Part shown: piece after piece, positions 8,340 through 17,085 of the stretch | How positions within the stretch are numbered: the first letter of the stretch is position 1 | Layout: every line of letters begins with the position of its first letter | NCBI RefSeq assembly: GCF_001691415.1 | Contig: NZ_LRRR01000004.1 | Span: 124,001 to 188,000 of the forward strand | DNA length: 64,000 nt | Source: Pararhodobacter sp. CCB-MM2 | GTDB lineage: Bacteria > Pseudomonadota > Alphaproteobacteria > Rhodobacterales > Rhodobacteraceae | Direction of reading: 5' to 3' | Translations under genes and position numbers: made by a program | The notes under the pieces: generated by a model | What the model was told of the DNA's origin: nothing | What the model saw: only the letters and a program-made list of their open reading frames with translations | Databases searched by the model: none

Positions 8340-9194
8340 ATGGACAGGCTGGCATTCATCGGTTTCGGCGAGGCCGGGCAGGCTTTCGCAAGCGACATCC
8401 GGCGCGAGGCCTTGGCGGGGATCGCGGCTTTCGACATCGCCGGTCGCCAGAACGATATGGTCGCGGCAGAAGTCACGCCCGGATCGCGGGCAGAGGCCCT
8501 GTCCGGGGCGGCGGCTGTCTGGTGCCTGGTGACCGCCGACCGGGCCGAGGAGGCGGCAACCGATTGTGCCGCGTTGCTGACGCCCGGGGCGTTCTGGTTT
8601 GACGGCAATTCCTGCTCGCCCGGGGCCAAGCGCCGCTCGGCGGCGGTGATCGAGGCCGCTGGCGGGCGCTATGTCGATGTGGCGATCATGGCGCCGGTGC
8701 ATCCGGCCCGCGCCTCGGTCCCCTTGCTGCTGGCCGGCCCGCATGCCGAGGCGGCGGCGGCATGGCTGGCGGGGATCGGCATGGCCGGCACGGTGGTCGG
8801 GGACGCGGTCGGTCAGGCCTCGACGATCAAGATGCTGCGCTCGGTGATGATCAAGGGGATCGAGGCGCTGACAGCCGAAAGCCTGCTGGCGGCGCGCCGG
8901 GCGGGGGTGGATGGAAAGGTGCTGGCCAGCCTGCAACGCTCGGACCCCGGCTTCGACTGGACCGCGCGCTCGGCCTATAACTTCGAGCGAATGGCACATC
9001 ACGGCAAGCGCCGCGCGGCGGAGATGCGTGAGGTTGCGAAGACCGTCGAAGAGCTGGGCCTCGCCGGGCGCATGGCCGCCGCGACGGCGCTGTGGCAGGA
9101 CGAGATCGCGGCACTGGCGGTCGACATGGGCGAGGGCACGGACGAGGCCTTCGGCGCGCGCGCGGATGCCCTTCTGTCGGCCCTCTCGAAATGA
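8340..9194 (+). CDS. NAD(P)-dependent dehydrogenase, 6-phosphogluconate dehydrogenase-like with DUF1932-type C-terminus
   Basis: A 284-residue two-domain dehydrogenase. The Rossmann motif is GFGEAG (G8, G10, G13) and the NAD-binding domain runs to ~150. The likely catalytic lysine is Lys164 in STIKMLRSVMIKG, followed by an all-helical C-terminal domain like DUF1932. The start is set by GGGGGGAGAGG upstream of the ATG at 8340; the open frame upstream lacks a better site. It is divergent from galB and its stop overlaps the LysR start (ATGA). Its position suggests a role in aromatic acid catabolism, but it is not a LigC homologue (Gfo/Idh/MocA family). The substrate is unknown. Confidence 0.8.
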   Translation: MDRLAFIGFGEAGQAFASDIRREALAGIAAFDIAGRQNDMVAAEVTPGSRAEALSGAAAVWCLVTADRAEEAATDCAALLTPGAFWFDGNSCSPGAKRRSAAVIEAAGGRYVDVAIMAPVHPARASVPLLLAGPHAEAAAAWLAGIGMAGTVVGDAVGQASTIKMLRSVMIKGIEALTAESLLAARRAGVDGKVLASLQRSDPGFDWTARSAYNFERMAHHGKRRAAEMREVAKTVEELGLAGRMAAATALWQDEIAALAVDMGEGTDEAFGARADALLSALSK

Positions 9195-10366
9195 CGCCCA
9201 GCCTGCGCCATCTGCGGGTGTTTCTGGCGGTGCTGGACGAGGGCACGGTCACCGCGGCGGCGCGCGTTTGCCATGTCTCGCAACCGGCGGCCAGTCAGGC
9301 GATGGCGCGGCTTGAGGCCGAGGCGGGCATGGCGCTGATCCATCACGGCAGGGAAGGCGCCGGGCCGACTGAGGCGGGGCTGGCCTATGGGCACCGGGTG
9401 CGCCGGGCCTTGGCGCGGCTCGATACGGCGCTGGCGGCCTTGGCACCCCGGCTGGTGCTGACGGCCACGCGGGCGCAGCTGATGGCGCTGATCGCCGTGC
9501 GCGACGCCGAGAATTTCACGCTGGCGGCCAAGCGTCTGGGCCTGTCTCAGCCCAGCGTCCACCGCGCCGTGACACAGCTGGAATCCGAGGCCGGGCGGCC
9601 CCTGTTCAAGCGCACGGGCAAGCGGATGCAACCCGCCCGGGCGGCGCAGGCGCTGGCCGATGCGGCGCGGCTGTGTTTCTCCGAGCTGGAGCAGGCGGCG
9701 GCGGAACTGGGCGATATGGCAGGCCGCGAGGCCGGGCAGATCGTCATCGGGGCGATGCCCCTGTCGCGCTCGATCGTGTTGCCGCGCGCACTGGCCGAGT
9801 TCCGGCGTCAGCGACCGACGCTGCCGTTGCGGATCATGGACGGCCCTTATGAGGACTTGCTGCTGGGCTTGCGGCGGGGTGAGATCGACCTGTTGATCGG
9901 GGCCCTGCGCCAACCCGCGCCAGTGCCCGAAGTGGTCGAGGAGGCGCTGTTCACCGACGATCTGGTTCTGGTGGCGCGACCCGGCCATCCGCTGCTGTCC
10001 GGCCGGCCCGATCCGGCGCGTCTGGCGGATTACCCGTGGATCTTGCCGCGCGAGGACACGCCGTCGCGCGCACATTTCGAGACGGCCTTGTCACGGCTGG
10101 GCGGGGCAGGGCTGTCGCGGCCGGCGACCATCGAATGCGGCTCGGCGGTATTGATGCGGGAGTTGCTGCTGTTGTCCGACCATGTCGGCTGTATCAGCCG
10201 CCTTCAGGCCGGGGCCGAGATCGCGCTGGGGGCGCTGATCCCGTTGGAGCTGGCGCTGCCGGACACGACGCGCGCCATCGGGGTGACCACGCGCGACGAT
10301 TGGTTGCCCACCGCCGCGCAGGCGCAATTCGTGGAAATCCTGCGCCGGGTTGGCCAGACGCTGTGA
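9191..10366 (+). CDS. LysR-family regulator with two N-terminal HTH domains
   Basis: A 391-residue regulator, about 90 residues longer than a standard LysR protein. Two successive LysR-type winged HTH domains are visible: residues ~3-62 (LRHLRVFLAVLDEGTVTAAA, VSQPAASQAMARLE) and ~95-155 (RAQLMALIAVRDAENFTLAA, LSQPSVHRAVTQLE). They are followed by a linker helix and an effector-binding domain (~178-385, starting GQIVIGAMPLSRS). It is translationally coupled to the dehydrogenase and divergent from galB, so it probably controls the gallate-type genes. The duplicated DNA-binding region may let one polypeptide contact more half-sites than usual. Confidence 0.9.
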   Translation: MTPSLRHLRVFLAVLDEGTVTAAARVCHVSQPAASQAMARLEAEAGMALIHHGREGAGPTEAGLAYGHRVRRALARLDTALAALAPRLVLTATRAQLMALIAVRDAENFTLAAKRLGLSQPSVHRAVTQLESEAGRPLFKRTGKRMQPARAAQALADAARLCFSELEQAAAELGDMAGREAGQIVIGAMPLSRSIVLPRALAEFRRQRPTLPLRIMDGPYEDLLLGLRRGEIDLLIGALRQPAPVPEVVEEALFTDDLVLVARPGHPLLSGRPDPARLADYPWILPREDTPSRAHFETALSRLGGAGLSRPATIECGSAVLMRELLLLSDHVGCISRLQAGAEIALGALIPLELALPDTTRAIGVTTRDDWLPTAAQAQFVEILRRVGQTL

Positions 10367-10393
10367 CGTCCGGCCCTGCCCGAGGCGATACGA

Positions 10394-10915
10394 TTACAGC
10401 GGGCGACGATACCGCAGCATCACGGCGTTGGTGCCGGGGTTGTAATCGCCAATGTCGGCGTTGCTCAGGTGGTCGATGGACAGCATGACGCTGGAGCCGC
10501 CGGCAAAGCGATAGCCCACACCGAACAGCGAGCGGATCTCGATCGCATGGCCGAGGTCGGTCTCGTTGTCGTGGTAGAGGCCGGGCATGATGCTGCCCTC
10601 AAGATACCACGCCGGGCCGAGGTTCGCCTGAACGGCGAAACCGATCCCCAGCCAGGCATCGCCCAGCTCGTTGACGCGACCGGCGGTGGCGAAGGAGCCG
10701 GTGAAAGCGCCGGTGTTGAAGCGCGAGGGGCCCTGAAGCTCGAAACCCAGCAGCAGGGCATCCGATTCCGCGCCTTCGACATGAGCACCGAAATCGAAGG
10801 TCAGGCTCTGACCCGAGGCATTGTCACTGGTGGCGGCGAGGGCGGCGAAGGCCAAAGCGGCCACGGTAACGCCAGACAGCAGGGCCGCGCGGCCCCGTTG
10901 GGTGAAATTCAGCAT
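10394..10915 (-). CDS. Acyloxyacyl hydrolase, PagL-like outer membrane protein
   Basis: A 173-residue protein with an N-terminal signal segment (~1-35, cleavage probably near ATSDNASGQ) and an eight-strand barrel-like remainder. The PagL signature is near the C-terminus: SIDHLSNADIG (His149, Ser151, Asn152) followed by YNPGTN. PagL removes the 3-O-acyl chain of lipid A using a His-Ser-Glu triad. At the spacing where I would expect the glutamate, this protein appears to have Asn163, so activity is uncertain. The start at 10915 is preferred because TTGAGG lies 7 bp upstream; a longer frame begins at 10972. Confidence 0.75.
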   Translation of the reverse strand: MLNFTQRGRAALLSGVTVAALAFAALAATSDNASGQSLTFDFGAHVEGAESDALLLGFELQGPSRFNTGAFTGSFATAGRVNELGDAWLGIGFAVQANLGPAWYLEGSIMPGLYHDNETDLGHAIEIRSLFGVGYRFAGGSSVMLSIDHLSNADIGDYNPGTNAVMLRYRRPL

Positions 10916-11085
10916 GCTTGCCTCAATATGTTTGCTCGGCCGGACTTTGGCGCCAGCCGTTCCGATCAGCATTGAGGGGATGGCGCGCGCCGGTCAAGCC
11001 TTTGCTTCCATGCCGTTAAGCAAAGCACGCAGTCGTGTCCTGGTTGCATCGGGCGCCACTGTTGAAAGCGGCGCCCAGCGTGTGA

Positions 11086-12660
11086 TCAGAGGGTCGGACC
11101 TTCCGCGCGCGCGATCTGCAGGGCCAGCTCGGCGCGGGCCTGGGCCATGAAGAAGGCGGCCTCGGGCGTTTCGGCGATTCGGGTGGCCATCCAGGCCTGC
11201 ACCGCGATCCAGCCCGCGCGCAGGACGCTGTCGGCCATGCCGGCTTGCCGGGTGCGGTCAGGCTCGGCCATGGCGCGGGCCATGAAGGCGGCGAAATCCT
11301 CGATCACGGCGGCCATGGCGGGGTGGTTGGCGCATTCGGCACGGGCGCGGGTCAGGAAGATCTCCAGCGCCGCGCCGCCGTCGCCCAGCGTCTGACGCAG
11401 GAAGAAATCCTGCCCCTGCATGCCGGTCGTGCCTTCGTAGATCGCGAAGACGCGGCTGTCGCGCAGGCTTTGCTCCAGCGGGTAATCCTGCGTGAAGCCC
11501 GCGCCGCCCAGCACCATGATTGCCTTGCCGGCGGTGTCGAAGCCGAGCTCGGCGCCGAAATTCTTGATCAGCGGCAGCATCCAGGCGTTGAGGCGGCGGG
11601 CGTCCTCGTCCTCGGCGGACAGGTCGGCCGAGGTCGCGGCCTCCAGCATCGCCAACCGGTAGAGGTCGATCGCGGATTTCAGCGCGATGAGTTGGCGGCG
11701 GACATCCGGGTGCTCGATGATCGGCACCGGCGGTTCCTTGGGATTGCCACCCTGACGGCGGTCCTGCGCATGGATCGCGGCCACGTCATGGCATTTCAGC
11801 GCGGTGCCGAGGCCTTGGCAGGCCACCGTCAGGCGCATGTGGCGGATCATCGTGAAGAGCTGTGCGAGACCGCGCCCCTCGGTGCCGATAAGGCGGGCCG
11901 GGGCCTCGTCGAACAGCAATGCGCAAGTGGGTGAGCCATGCAGGCCCATCTTTTCCTCGATGCGGTCGCAGGTCACGCCCGGGCCGCGCTCGACGAGGAA
12001 CAGCGACAGGCCACGCGTGCCCGGCTCGGTGCCGGTGCGCGCCAGCAGGCAATGGCCGATGCGCTCGCGGATGTCATGGTCGCCGAAGCTGATCCAGATC
12101 TTCTGGCCGCTGACCTTCCAGCCGTCCCCGTCCGGCACGGCCCGCGTACGGATGCGCCCCACATCCGAGCCCGCGCCGGGTTCGGAAATGCAGATCGTCG
12201 CACAACGCTCGCCGGCGATCAGGGCCGGAACCCAATCGTCGCGCATCTCGGGCGCGGCCCATTCGGCCAGCAGCAGGGCCGCCGAGCGGGTGCCGCCCAC
12301 GGACATCATGAAGGCGGGGGCGGCGCGCTCGAACAAGGGGTTGGCGGCGGCGAAGAGCGTAAGGGGCATGCCCATCCCGCCGAAATCCTCGGGGTGCTCA
12401 AGGCCCAGCCAGCCACCCTCGGCGAGGGCGTCGAAGGCGGCGTGATAGGCCTCGGGGACCGTGACCTTGCCGTTTGCGAACTGGGCGCCGATGCGGTCGG
12501 CCGGGATATCCACCGGGGCCACGACGCTTTCCGCGACCTTGGCGGCCTCGGTGAGGATCGAGGACAGGGTTTCATCGTCAATCGCCCCTCGCACGCGCGC
12601 CCAGTTGGGCGTGCGGTTGAGGGCGTCGATCATGGCGTCGGCATCGGCGGAATAGGTCAC
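11086..12660 (-). CDS. Acyl-CoA dehydrogenase (probable aryl-propionyl-CoA dehydrogenase)
   Basis: A 524-residue flavoprotein of the larger acyl-CoA dehydrogenase class with a C-terminal helical extension. FAD/substrate motifs are CISEPGAGSDVG (~157-168) and KIWISFGDHD (~187-196). The presumed catalytic base is Glu409 in IYEGTTGMQGQDF, as in the long AidB/DmdC-like group. It is the last gene of the operon running from 17859 down to here and overlaps the TRAP permease by 4 bp. In phenylpropanoid clusters of the Corynebacterium phd type, an acyl-CoA dehydrogenase desaturates dihydro-hydroxycinnamoyl-CoA; the same role is inferred here. Confidence 0.85.
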   Translation of the reverse strand: MTYSADADAMIDALNRTPNWARVRGAIDDETLSSILTEAAKVAESVVAPVDIPADRIGAQFANGKVTVPEAYHAAFDALAEGGWLGLEHPEDFGGMGMPLTLFAAANPLFERAAPAFMMSVGGTRSAALLLAEWAAPEMRDDWVPALIAGERCATICISEPGAGSDVGRIRTRAVPDGDGWKVSGQKIWISFGDHDIRERIGHCLLARTGTEPGTRGLSLFLVERGPGVTCDRIEEKMGLHGSPTCALLFDEAPARLIGTEGRGLAQLFTMIRHMRLTVACQGLGTALKCHDVAAIHAQDRRQGGNPKEPPVPIIEHPDVRRQLIALKSAIDLYRLAMLEAATSADLSAEDEDARRLNAWMLPLIKNFGAELGFDTAGKAIMVLGGAGFTQDYPLEQSLRDSRVFAIYEGTTGMQGQDFFLRQTLGDGGAALEIFLTRARAECANHPAMAAVIEDFAAFMARAMAEPDRTRQAGMADSVLRAGWIAVQAWMATRIAETPEAAFFMAQARAELALQIARAEGPTL

Positions 12661-13958
12661 ATCAGGCTCGGCAGATAGAGGACAAAGGCAGGGGCGGCGA
12701 TGGCGAGGATCACCACGGCGAGGTCAGCCACGAGGAAGGGCACGACGCCGCGGAAGATCTGCGCCACGGTGGCATATTGGCTGGCGACGTTTCGGATGAC
12801 GAAGACGTTCATCCCCACGGGCGGTGTGATCATGCCCACCTCCAAGAGCTTGACCAGCAGCACGCCGAACCAGACGAGGTCGATACCCTCCTGCCGGAAG
12901 ATCGGCAGCAGCACGGGCAGGGTGACCATCATCGCGCCGAAGGGCTCCATGAACATGCCGAGGATCAGGTAGATGATCACGACGATCACCATCAGCTGGA
13001 CATAGCTCAGGTCCGCGCCGGCGACGAAGTTCGACAGGAAGCCCGAGAGGCCTGTCATGCCTAGGAAGCGGGTGAACATCGCGGCACCGACGCCGATGAT
13101 GAACAGCGAGGCCGAGGTCTGCAGCGTCTCGATCATCGAGGTGCGGAAGATTTCCCAGCTCATGCGGCGGGTGATTGTGCCGATGATGAGCGAACCCAAG
13201 GCGCCGACGGCACCGGCTTCGGTTGCGGTGAACAGGCCCGAGAACAGCCCGCCGAACACCACCAGCATCAGCAGCAGCACCGGCCAGATCTTCAGGATCG
13301 CGCGCTTGGTATCGACGCCGTCTGCGTCCAGCGGCCGCGGCGGGGCGATATCGGGGCGCAGCCAGCAGGTCAGCAGCACGATGATCGAATAGCTGACGGC
13401 GGTGACGAGGCCGATGGTGATGCCGCCGACGAAGACCTTGGTGATCGAGGTCTCGGCAAAGACGCCATAGACGATCATCAGGATCGAGGGCGGGATCAGC
13501 GCGCCGATGGTGCCGCCCGCGGCGATGGCGCCCGAGGCGAAGCTGGGCGAATAGCCCGAGCGGACCATTTCCGGGATGGCGATCCGGCCCATGGCGGCGG
13601 CGGTGGCCAAGGACGAGCCGCAGACGGCAGCGAAGCCCGAGCAGGCGAAGATCGACGAGATCGCCAGCGCGCCCGGCACCCGGCGCAGGACGGCCTTGGC
13701 CGCCTCGAACAGGCCGGCGGTGAGGCCCGCATGGTACGAGATGAAGCCCATCAGCAGGAACATCGGCACGGCGGACAGGGTCCAGTTGGCGATGAAGCTG
13801 AAGGGGGTGTTGGCGACGATGCCGATGGCGGGCGTGAGGCCCAGCATCCAGGCCACGCCGCCGAACGAGACGCCGATCAGGGCGATGGCGACGGGCACGC
13901 GCAGGGCCAGCAGCACGAACAGGGCTGCGACGCCGAAGAAGCCGGTGGTGATGCTCAT
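12657..13958 (-). CDS. TRAP transporter large permease (DctM), system 1
   Basis: A 433-residue, very hydrophobic protein of the DctM/IT superfamily with about 12 membrane helices. The family motif ATAAAMGRIAIPEM and the segment GGTIGALIPPSILMIVYG are clear, as is TPPVGMNVFVI near the C-terminus. It is the sodium-driven channel subunit that takes substrate from the DctP protein. It overlaps the DctQ gene by 4 bp and the acyl-CoA dehydrogenase by 4 bp, so the three are translationally coupled. The context suggests hydroxycinnamates as substrates. Confidence 0.93.
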   Translation of the reverse strand: MSITTGFFGVAALFVLLALRVPVAIALIGVSFGGVAWMLGLTPAIGIVANTPFSFIANWTLSAVPMFLLMGFISYHAGLTAGLFEAAKAVLRRVPGALAISSIFACSGFAAVCGSSLATAAAMGRIAIPEMVRSGYSPSFASGAIAAGGTIGALIPPSILMIVYGVFAETSITKVFVGGITIGLVTAVSYSIIVLLTCWLRPDIAPPRPLDADGVDTKRAILKIWPVLLLMLVVFGGLFSGLFTATEAGAVGALGSLIIGTITRRMSWEIFRTSMIETLQTSASLFIIGVGAAMFTRFLGMTGLSGFLSNFVAGADLSYVQLMVIVVIIYLILGMFMEPFGAMMVTLPVLLPIFRQEGIDLVWFGVLLVKLLEVGMITPPVGMNVFVIRNVASQYATVAQIFRGVVPFLVADLAVVILAIAAPAFVLYLPSLM

Positions 13959-14479
13959 GACGCACTATCCTTGGGGGCGGTATCCTTGACGCGCGGATCC
14001 TTGGTGGGCGAGACGAGGCGGATGAAGGTGACCAGCGCGGCCAGCCCGAAGCCCAGCGGCGGGATCCAATAGGCGGGCCAGGTGAAGACGCGGGTCTGGT
14101 TGGCCATCAGGAAGCTGCCGCGCGCGGTGTTCGACAGCGCGGTTTGCAGCGTGACCCAGGCCAGCACCAGATAGACCAGCGTGGTGATCAGCGAGACGAT
14201 GCGGTCCGACACGCGCTTGGTCCGCGGGCTGAGGAAGCCGTCGATGAACTCGACCGAGACCATGCCGCCCGATTTCTCGACCCAGGCCAGCGGGATGAAG
14301 GCCAGCGAGACCATGTAGTAATGCGTCACCACCTCGAAGGTGGCGGGGACCGGTTGGTTGAACAGGTTGCGCAGGGTGATGTCGACGGCGACGTGGGCCA
14401 TCAGCGCCAGTGTGGCGATAGCCCCGAGGACGGCCAGAAAGGCCAGAGCCTTGTCCTCGATCAGTTCCAGGCGGTTCAT
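13955..14479 (-). CDS. TRAP transporter small permease (DctQ), system 1
   Basis: A 174-residue membrane protein with four hydrophobic helices, the normal DctQ architecture; it bridges the DctP and DctM subunits. The start at 14479 (MNRLELIEDK) is preferred over the longer frame from 14548 because GGAGAACTCCCCC precedes it and the upstream 23 residues look non-coding. It overlaps dctM by 4 bp and lies 96 bp after dctP. Confidence 0.87.
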   Translation of the reverse strand: MNRLELIEDKALAFLAVLGAIATLALMAHVAVDITLRNLFNQPVPATFEVVTHYYMVSLAFIPLAWVEKSGGMVSVEFIDGFLSPRTKRVSDRIVSLITTLVYLVLAWVTLQTALSNTARGSFLMANQTRVFTWPAYWIPPLGFGLAALVTFIRLVSPTKDPRVKDTAPKDSAS

Positions 14480-14575
14480 GGGGGAGTTCTCCGGCTTGGC
14501 CGCAGGGGCCCGTGACGGATGGCAGGGCAGGGCCGCCGGGCACCGCATGGGGTGCCCGGCGACCGGTTCATTCGG

Positions 14576-15700
14576 TTACTGACCGTAGGTGTTCATGTCG
14601 ACATGCGACCAGACTTCGTCATAGACGCGCTGGGCCATCTGCACCGGGTCGCTCTCCACCTCGTTGGCGACGCCTTCCCAGTAGCTGTAGAGCTCTTGGA
14701 AGCGGGCGATGCGCTCGGCGGCATCGGTGATGCCGTAACGCTCGGCCGAAACGCTTGCGGCGGTTTCGGCTTCGGTGGCGATGAACTCGGCCACGGCGGC
14801 GGCGAATTCCGGGCTGGCTTCGTGGATGTTGATGCCGGCCTCACGCGCGGCGGCCTCGGCCTCCATCGGCATCTCGCGGCCCCAGCGGTCGGTGAAGTCC
14901 GCGTTGGCGCGGTTCGCGGCGCGGGCCATGGCTTCGCGGTCCTCGACCGAGAGGCTCGCCCAGGTGATGCCCGAGGTGTGGAAGTTCGAGGTCGACTGGT
15001 ACAGGCCCAGCGGCACGAACAGCACGTCGGTGATCACGTCGACCAGACGGAACGAGATCAGGTCAGCGATCGAGGCCATCGAGCCATCGACGACGCCCTG
15101 GCTGATCGCCTCGAAGGTGTCGTTGACCGAGATCTGCGCGGGCACGGCGCCGAAATGCTCGGCGAAGCGGGCCCAGGGCGCGCCGCCCGAGCGCAGGCGA
15201 AGGCCTTGCAGGTCCTCGATGGTGTTGACCGGGCGGGTGGTCAGGATCTCGTAGACGTCCGAGGCGCCCGAGCCGAGGTAGACGAAGCCGAACTCGGTCA
15301 TCTCGGCCTGGCAGGGCTCGCATTCGACCATGAACTGGGTCATGGCGGCCGCGGCAGCCTGGCTGTTGCCCGAGGTCAGCGACAGCTCACCGGCCAGCGA
15401 CATGTAGGGCAGTTCCGCCGGGAAATAGAGGGGCAGGAAGTTGCCCACTTCGGCGACCTGGCTCAGCAGCGCGTCCTTCATCTGGCCGAGGTTGACCACT
15501 TCCGGGCCCAGCGTCGTGGTGCCCAGACGGCCGTTGGATTCCTCAGGCAGATATTGCGCGAAATTGGTGTAGAGCACGCCGTTGGCCGGGTGGGCCGGCG
15601 GCGCTGCGGGCGCGATGCGCAGGACGCGATCCTGGGCGGCGGCGCTGAAGGCGAGGACCGACGCGGCAAGCGTCAGCCCGGCAAGTTTCGTGAGTTTCAT
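14576..15700 (-). CDS. TRAP transporter substrate-binding protein (DctP), system 1
   Basis: A 374-residue periplasmic binding protein with a cleavable signal peptide (~1-22, ending AFSAAAQD) and the DctP fold. The segment LQGLRLRSGG (~170) carries the conserved arginine that usually pairs with the ligand carboxylate. Two Cys close together (ECEPCQ) could form a disulfide. Its position in the phenylpropanoid operon suggests binding of hydroxycinnamic acids, as for the TarP and CouP proteins of Rhodopseudomonas; that is inference. Confidence 0.9.
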   Translation of the reverse strand: MKLTKLAGLTLAASVLAFSAAAQDRVLRIAPAAPPAHPANGVLYTNFAQYLPEESNGRLGTTTLGPEVVNLGQMKDALLSQVAEVGNFLPLYFPAELPYMSLAGELSLTSGNSQAAAAAMTQFMVECEPCQAEMTEFGFVYLGSGASDVYEILTTRPVNTIEDLQGLRLRSGGAPWARFAEHFGAVPAQISVNDTFEAISQGVVDGSMASIADLISFRLVDVITDVLFVPLGLYQSTSNFHTSGITWASLSVEDREAMARAANRANADFTDRWGREMPMEAEAAAREAGINIHEASPEFAAAVAEFIATEAETAASVSAERYGITDAAERIARFQELYSYWEGVANEVESDPVQMAQRVYDEVWSHVDMNTYGQ

Positions 15701-15732
15701 CTTTTGTCTCCTCCCAAAGACGCCCGATGTGC

Positions 15733-16614
15733 TCAGAGGTTCAGAAGCCTCTGCGCATTCTCTTTCAGGATGAGGGGGCGTACCTCGTCCCGAAAATCCG
15801 CTTTCTCGAAATCTGCCAGCCAGCGGTCCGGCGTGATCGCCGGCCAGTCCGAGCCGAACAGCATCTTCTTGCGCAGCATCGTGTTGGCGTACTGCACGAG
15901 AATCTTGGGGAAATACTTCGGCGACCAGCCCGAGAGGTCGATGTAGACATTGGGCTTGTGGGTCGCGACCGACAGCGCCTCTTCCTGCCAGGGGAACGAG
16001 GGATGCGCGAGGATGATCTTCAGGTCGGGGAAGTCCACCGCCACGTCATCGACCAGCATCGGGTTCGAGTATTTCAGCCGCATGCCCATGCCGCCGCGCA
16101 TGCCTGCGCCGACGCCGGTCTGGCCGGTGTGGAACAGCGCGATCGCGCCTTCGTCCTGAATGGCCTCGTAAAGCTCGTAGGCCATGCGGTCGTTGGGGTA
16201 GAAGCCCTGCATCGTCGGGTGGAACTTGAAGCCCTTGATGCCGTAGTCGCGCACCAGTCGCCGGGCCTCGCGCACGCCCATCTTGCCCTTGTGCGGGTCG
16301 ATCGAGGCGAAGGGGATCAGGATGTCGTCATTCTCGGCGCAGAGCTGGGCGATTTCCTCGTTGTGGTAGCGGCGGAAGCCGGTCTCGCGCTCGGCATCGA
16401 CGGCGAAGATCACCGCAGCGATCTTGCGCTCACGGTAATATTGCGCGGTTTCGGGGATCGTCGGCAGCATGCCATCGGCCCCGGCCGGGTTTTTGAAATA
16501 GCGCGCCATGCCGGCCTGGAACTCGTTGTACCCGTCGTCACGGCAGGTATCGCAGGGCTCCTCGGCATGCGTATGGATGTCGATGGCGATGATCTCGTCC
16601 ATGTTTATGGGCAT
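15733..16614 (-). CDS. Amidohydrolase-family metal-dependent hydrolase (candidate 3-oxoacyl-CoA-cleaving enzyme)
   Basis: A 293-residue TIM-barrel hydrolase of the amidohydrolase-2 (ACMSD/gamma-resorcylate decarboxylase) family. The metal motif is IDIHTHAEE (His14, His16), with further ligands His162 (FHTG), His204 (AHPSFPW) and Asp256 (FGSDWP). A Cys pair in EPCDTCRDD is unusual. In phd-type phenylpropanoid clusters a TIM-barrel metal hydrolase stands where a thiolase would be expected; the same arrangement here suggests hydrolytic removal of the acetyl-CoA unit or its equivalent after 3-keto formation. Its start overlaps the MarR stop by 10 bp. Confidence 0.85.
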   Translation of the reverse strand: MPINMDEIIAIDIHTHAEEPCDTCRDDGYNEFQAGMARYFKNPAGADGMLPTIPETAQYYRERKIAAVIFAVDAERETGFRRYHNEEIAQLCAENDDILIPFASIDPHKGKMGVREARRLVRDYGIKGFKFHPTMQGFYPNDRMAYELYEAIQDEGAIALFHTGQTGVGAGMRGGMGMRLKYSNPMLVDDVAVDFPDLKIILAHPSFPWQEEALSVATHKPNVYIDLSGWSPKYFPKILVQYANTMLRKKMLFGSDWPAITPDRWLADFEKADFRDEVRPLILKENAQRLLNL

Positions 16615-17081
16615 TCGGGCGGCTCCTGGAAGTTCAGTTTCTTGAGCAGCACGAGCAGCGTGGCCATTTCCTCGTCAGAGAGGCCCACGCGCTCGGCGCG
16701 GTGCACGGCCAGGAAATGGCCGCGATAAGCTTCGAGATGTTCCTTGCCCGCCGCCGTCAGCGACAGCAGGACCGAGCGGCGGTCCTCAGGGGGCACGGTG
16801 CGCGTGACATGACCCGCGCGCACGAGGCGCTGGATCAGCTTGGTCATGTGCGCGGGCTTGATGTTCAAGGTCCGCGCCAGCGTGCCCTGCTTCAGCTCGG
16901 GATTGAGGCCCAGCACCCAAAGGACGGTGAACTCGCCCGGCCGCACCTCGGTATCGGCAAACTGGGCGAAGAACTGGTCATAGGCGCGGGTCTGCGTCAT
17001 CCGCAGCATGAAGCCGACCGAGCTGGTCAGCTCGCCCAGCTCGACGGCATCGTCTTCGACCGGGGCGAGCGTGCTCTCCAT
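16605..17081 (-). CDS. MarR-family regulator of the phenylpropanoid operon
   Basis: A 158-residue winged-helix protein: the wHTH core (~45-110) contains LKQGTLARTLNIKPAHMTKLIQ as recognition region and VPPEDRRSVLLSLTAAGK as wing. It resembles the CouR/FerR/PhdR class of repressors that are released by hydroxycinnamoyl-CoA. The start at 17081 is chosen because the shorter protein matches the family length and the 18 extra upstream residues are Arg/Ser-rich noise. It lies 4 bp after the enoyl-CoA hydratase gene and inside its own target operon, so autoregulation through the 17945-18003 repeats is likely. Confidence 0.9.
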   Translation of the reverse strand: MESTLAPVEDDAVELGELTSSVGFMLRMTQTRAYDQFFAQFADTEVRPGEFTVLWVLGLNPELKQGTLARTLNIKPAHMTKLIQRLVRAGHVTRTVPPEDRRSVLLSLTAAGKEHLEAYRGHFLAVHRAERVGLSDEEMATLLVLLKKLNFQEPPECP

Positions 17082-17085
17082 GGCG

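Noticed and set aside
8340..9194. LigC (4-carboxy-2-hydroxymuconate semialdehyde dehydrogenase)
   Set aside because: LigC belongs to the Gfo/Idh/MocA family; this protein has a 6-phosphogluconate dehydrogenase-like fold with a DUF1932-type C-terminus.
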